Positions 60,970 through 64,000 of a stretch of 64,000 nucleotides of DNA are shown piece by piece. Source of the stretch: Crocinitomicaceae bacterium (GTDB lineage Bacteria; Bacteroidota; Bacteroidia; Flavobacteriales_D; Crocinitomicaceae). A program made the translations under genes and the position numbers. The notes under the pieces are model-generated. The model was given only the letters and a program-made list of their open reading frames with translations, was not told where the DNA came from and did no database searches. Location: positions 1-64,000 of the forward strand of contig JAIOZF010000005.1 of the NCBI GenBank assembly GCA_021740745.1, in the 5' to 3' direction. Position 1 is the stretch's first letter. Each line of letters starts with the position of its first letter.

Positions 60970-62043
60970 TTATTCCCAAACTGTAGTTTTTTGTCTCAAG
61001 TAAAAATCAAGTATTACCATGGCTGCCATTGCTTCTACAATTGGTACTGCTCTTGGAACAACACATGCGTCATGCCTGCCTTTTCCTAATAACTCCACTT
61101 TTTCACCGATGGAATTGATTGTTTCTTGCGGTTTTAATATGGTTGCAACTGGTTTAAATGCTACTCTAAATTCAATTGGCATTCCATTCGAAATTCCACC
61201 TTGAATTCCACCACTGTTATTTGTTAAAGTTGAGCCATCCGAGTTGAACAAATCATTGTGATCGGATCCTCGCATTTCTGCAGATGCAAAACCACTTCCG
61301 AATTCAACTCCTTTTACAGCATTAATAGAAAGCATAGCCTTGCCTATTTCAGCATGTAATTTATCAAAAACAGGATCTCCCAAACCTGCAGGAACATTCA
61401 CAATCATACAGCGCACACATCCGCCAACAGTGTCACCATCCTTGCGCACATCACGAATCAAATGTTCCATTCGTTCAGCCGTTAATTCATCTGGACAACG
61501 CACTAAATTGGATTCAATCGCATCAGTCAAAAAGAAGGAAGGATCTTGTAATTTAATATGTCCCACTTGATCAACATAAGTTGAGAATTCAATTCCCAAT
61601 GACTCTAAAAATTGTTTTGCAATCGCACCTGCAACTACACGACAAGCCGTTTCTCTTGCGCTTGACCTTCCTCCTCCTCTATGGTCACGAGTGCCATATT
61701 TTTGATCATAACTATAATCTGCATGAGAAGGCCGATATGCTTCTTTCAAATGATCATAATCACTTGAATGTTGATCTTCGTTGGGAATAACAAAACCGAT
61801 TGGTGTACCTGTGGTTTTTCCATTAAACAAACCTGATAAAAATTGAACCGTGTCGGACTCCTTTCGTTGTGTAACAATAGCAGATTGACCTGGTTTTCTT
61901 CTGTCAAGTTCGAATTGTACTTTGTCTAAATCAATTTTGAAATTAGAAGGTACACCATCTATAATTCCGCCGATTGCTGAACCATGTGATTCTCCAAATG
62001 TCGTTAATTTGAAAATTGTACCAAACGTAGAACCTGCTGCCAT
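60970..62043 (-). CDS. aroC: chorismate synthase
   Basis: The 357-aa protein has all three AroC signatures: [17 protein letters not shown] near residue 13, [25 protein letters not shown] near 115 and [17 protein letters not shown] near 272. It converts EPSP to chorismate using reduced FMN, the final shared step to aromatic amino acids and menaquinone. A TATATTTG box ends 4 nt before the ATG, implying a nearly leaderless message. Confidence 0.96.
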   Translation of the reverse strand: MAAGSTFGTIFKLTTFGESHGSAIGGIIDGVPSNFKIDLDKVQFELDRRKPGQSAIVTQRKESDTVQFLSGLFNGKTTGTPIGFVIPNEDQHSSDYDHLKEAYRPSHADYSYDQKYGTRDHRGGGRSSARETACRVVAGAIAKQFLESLGIEFSTYVDQVGHIKLQDPSFFLTDAIESNLVRCPDELTAERMEHLIRDVRKDGDTVGGCVRCMIVNVPAGLGDPVFDKLHAEIGKAMLSINAVKGVEFGSGFASAEMRGSDHNDLFNSDGSTLTNNSGGIQGGISNGMPIEFRVAFKPVATILKPQETINSIGEKVELLGKGRHDACVVPRAVPIVEAMAAMVILDFYLRQKTTVWE

Positions 62044-62047
62044 AATT

Positions 62048-62077
62048 CAAATATAATGGACAAATAACAATTAGCAA
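62048..62077 (-). promoter_or_regulatory. promoter of aroC
   Basis: On the minus strand TTG, a 19-nt spacer and TATATTTG fit the -33/-7 consensus. Only AATT separates the -7 box from the ATG. Confidence 0.65.
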
Positions 62078-62160
62078 TACTTAAATCCTTTTCAATCGCG
62101 TAAATGTTTATCTTCGAAGGCATAATTGTTGAATTACATTTCATTCTAAAAAATACTATC

Positions 62161-62775
62161 ATGCAAATAAATGAAGATAAATTAGAAGCATTTTGGCAAT
62201 GGTTTGTAAAGAATTCAACGATTATCAAAGAGGTGATAGAACACAACGATACCAATCAAAGTGAGCGTATAGTTGAAGAATTGAACAATTTTATTCTTGA
62301 TTTCGGGATGTTTACTTGGGACATTGGTCAGAATGAGGATAATGTTTGGTTTTTCTTGATTTCTCCTAATGGCGACCCAGAACTTTTGCTAATGAGTCAA
62401 CGAATAATGGCTGATGCTCCTTCGTATTTAGAGTGGCTTTTTCTGTCTAGCAGACCATCAAAGTCTTGGGATCGCCAATTCAGCATCTACAATAACGAAA
62501 TGGACCTTATTCAAATAGATGGAACCTATTGGTCATATTTAGCATTTGAAGAAGACAACGGTCAAATCGAATTGGTATTTGAGGCACAAAACATTGCTCA
62601 TTTAGATGAAGAAACAGCTGAGTTCGCGGTAAATCAATTTCTTGTAAATGAGCTTGGCGAACAGGAACGGATTCTTAAAGTTTCGAGTGTAACAGTTGTA
62701 CCGATTATAGATGAAGAAGATCAGGAAGATAAATATCCTATAGACCTTTTGCGCTCCCATTTCGGAATTGAGTAA
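62161..62775 (+). CDS. hypothetical acidic cytosolic protein
   Basis: The 204-aa protein starts at the ATG at 62161 (MQINEDKLEAFWQWFVKN); the track start lies upstream, at a TATCTTCG -7-like box at 62108-62115. It is acidic and rich in aromatic residues (FTWDIGQNEDNVWFFLISPNGDPELL; WLFLSSRPSKSWDRQF), has no signal peptide or membrane segment, and ends IDLLRSHFGIE. It resembles small conserved Bacteroidota proteins, but I cannot assign a family. It is divergent from aroC. Confidence 0.75.
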   Translation: MQINEDKLEAFWQWFVKNSTIIKEVIEHNDTNQSERIVEELNNFILDFGMFTWDIGQNEDNVWFFLISPNGDPELLLMSQRIMADAPSYLEWLFLSSRPSKSWDRQFSIYNNEMDLIQIDGTYWSYLAFEEDNGQIELVFEAQNIAHLDEETAEFAVNQFLVNELGEQERILKVSSVTVVPIIDEEDQEDKYPIDLLRSHFGIE

Positions 62776-62781
62776 AACAAA

Positions 62782-62810
62782 AAAATCCCGATGACTATCA
62801 ACGGGATTTT
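62782..62810. terminator. bidirectional intrinsic terminator
   Basis: AAAATCCCG-atgactatcaa-CGGGATTTT, with an A-run before it, separates the convergent hypothetical and phosphohexomutase genes. Confidence 0.88.
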
Positions 62811-62824
62811 CTATGAACTTTTTA

Positions 62825-64000
62825 TTACTTACAAATTGTTTCTTCCGTTGCCTTGAGAATAACCCGAACCTCATCTAAGGTTGGTGCTTCAGCATACGTG
62901 CGCAGAACCGGCTCTGTTCCAGAAGGTCTAATCATTACCCAACGTTTATCATCAAAGAAATACTTAAATCCATCAATGGTTTTCAAGTCTGCTACATTGT
63001 ACGTTCCAAATGATTTGTAATTATCGGCTTTACAATTCGCAATAATTCGCTGTTTTAATTCTTCCGTGATGTGTAAATCACTTCGTTCAAATTTAAATTC
63101 TCCAACGATTTCATACACCTCAGCAATTAATTCATCGAGTGTTTTGCCTGATTTCGCCATGAATTCCCAAATGATTAATCCCATCCAGATACCATCTCTT
63201 TCCGGAATATGACCTTTAACAGCAATTCCACCTGATTCTTCACCGCCAAGTAAAACATCATCTTCCACCATAATTGAAGCAATTTCCTTGAATCCAATTT
63301 TGGTAGTTTGTAATTCTAATCCATAATGCTTACACATCTTCTCAACGCGCGGAGTAACCGAGAAAGCAATAACAACTTTACCAGTCATTTGCTTGTATTT
63401 TACCATATAATGGATCAATAAAAGGATGATGTGATGCGAATCAACGAATTCTCCTTTGCCATTATATAATCCAATTCTATCTGCATCTCCATCTGTGGCT
63501 AAAGCACAATGAATATTGCCTTTTTCCTTAATATATGCTTCTAACTCTTTTAGATTCTTTGCAATTGGTTCAGGCGCTTGTCCGTGAAATGAAGGATTAT
63601 AATCACAATGTAAAAATTGTGTGTTTGGTAATATTCTTCTCAAAACATTTTGACCAGCACCATACATCGCATCATACACCAAGTTCAATCCAGAATTTGC
63701 GATGGCATCTAAATCGAAATTTGCTTTCACATGATCCACATAACGTGTCTCAATATCTACGATTTCTAATTGTCCTGCAGATATTGCACCATCTAAGGAA
63801 ACATCATTGTAATTTACTGGACACGTATCTGGAATAATATCTTCCACCTCTTGCACATGCCATGGTGCGAGAGGTCCACCAAAAAACGCTTTTAATTTAA
63901 ACCCATTATAACTCGGAGGGTTATGACTTGCAGTCAATATAATTCCAATCTGACAGTCAAATTGCTTTGCGGCTAATGAAATCATCGGTGTTGAAACAAA
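62825..64000 (-). CDS. phosphoglucomutase/phosphomannomutase family protein (N-terminus outside window)
   Basis: The frame is open to position 64000 and continues upstream of the listed methionine (…FVSTPMISLAAKQFDCQIGIILTASHNPPSYNGFK). It is thus an N-terminally cut alpha-D-phosphohexomutase, not a 386-aa protein. The active-site serine loop TASHNPPSYNG, metal loop DGDADRIGLY, sugar loop GGEESGGIAV and phosphate loop RPSGTEPVLRTYAEAP are all present. The PSGTEP and GEESGG loops are typical of PGM/PMM rather than GlmM. It interconverts hexose 1- and 6-phosphates for sugar nucleotide synthesis. Confidence 0.9.
   Translation of the reverse strand, partial: FVSTPMISLAAKQFDCQIGIILTASHNPPSYNGFKLKAFFGGPLAPWHVQEVEDIIPDTCPVNYNDVSLDGAISAGQLEIVDIETRYVDHVKANFDLDAIANSGLNLVYDAMYGAGQNVLRRILPNTQFLHCDYNPSFHGQAPEPIAKNLKELEAYIKEKGNIHCALATDGDADRIGLYNGKGEFVDSHHIILLLIHYMVKYKQMTGKVVIAFSVTPRVEKMCKHYGLELQTTKIGFKEIASIMVEDDVLLGGEESGGIAVKGHIPERDGIWMGLIIWEFMAKSGKTLDELIAEVYEIVGEFKFERSDLHITEELKQRIIANCKADNYKSFGTYNVADLKTIDGFKYFFDDKRWVMIRPSGTEPVLRTYAEAPTLDEVRVILKATEETICK

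Noticed and set aside
20749-64000. The two phosphohexomutases as a recent duplication
   Set aside because: The active-site loops differ (GEGNGG and KSNTEP versus GEESGG and PSGTEP), so they are distinct old subfamilies (GlmM and PGM/PMM).

Overview
The window is AT-rich chromosomal DNA from a member of the Bacteroidota. A gliding-type, marine or freshwater flavobacterium related to Fluviicola/Crocinitomicaceae fits best, though the family is an inference. Three things support the phylum. Secreted proteins carry type IX secretion sorting domains, both the 'Por_secre_tail' type A form and the gliding-motility-associated type B form. Many genes follow a TAnnTTTG or TAnnTTCG -7 box instead of a sigma70 -10 box. 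Strong Shine-Dalgarno sites are scarce. No rRNA, tRNA, CRISPR array or complete insertion sequence was recognised.

Layout, left half. 1-3.8 kb: a UbiB/ABC1-type kinase (cut by the window edge) with a phasin-like coiled-coil protein, a CBS-pair protein and a PLP-dependent decarboxylase. 3.8-9.1 kb: a minus-strand envelope/exopolysaccharide group (polysaccharide deacetylase, FemAB-like acyltransferase, membrane-bound UDP-sugar 4,6-dehydratase, thioesterase, MORN-like repeat protein). 9.1-15.6 kb: mixed housekeeping genes (CYTH, SOUL, DUF1456, threonine aldolase, TauE permease, TruC, O-methyltransferase, TrmH-type RNA methyltransferase). 15.6-17.0 kb: a DUF4143 ATPase gene with 32-bp tandem repeats, inserted at the 3' end of the TrmH-type gene. 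A diverged second copy of that gene's last 19 codons and stop lies on the far side, which is a footprint of an insertion. 17.0-28.6 kb: an esterase, DUF721/RecF, a TPR protein, RibH, GlmM, a SanA-like protein, a DUF4139 protein, IspH, a pseudo-receiver/adenylate cyclase/HD fusion, a cobalamin adenosyltransferase and a DUF2795 protein.

Layout, right half. 28.6-45.4 kb: AcpH-like, MltF, MiaA (with an in-frame stop at codon 4), an ABC ATPase/permease pair, a thioredoxin-fold lipid/envelope protein, a secreted LTD/MopE-repeat protein, an M1 peptidase with a barrel-like tail, a lipoprotein, a DEAD-box helicase, an ABC-F ATPase and DUF4293. 45.5-60.9 kb: the most unusual region. It is a tandem, diverged duplication of a cassette made of a promoter and structured leader, a small secreted protein of unknown function, a giant type-B T9SS surface protein and a terminator. 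The two giants (2452 and 1807 aa) keep matching ends (CUB, reelin-like, PKD and CHU_C domains) but have different shafts: 20 HYR-like repeats in one and about 16 Ig-like repeats in the other. The HYR shaft contains an exact 1,182-bp higher-order repeat. 61-64 kb: AroC, a hypothetical protein and a phosphohexomutase cut by the window edge.

Most genes are core metabolism, translation and envelope functions in short operons, often with 4-nt ATGA overlaps. The accessory content is concentrated in the ATPase insertion at 15.6-17.0 kb and the duplicated adhesin-like cassette at 45.5-60.9 kb. Starts were re-chosen from the ORF track wherever the listed start was a TTG or GTG upstream of a better ATG.
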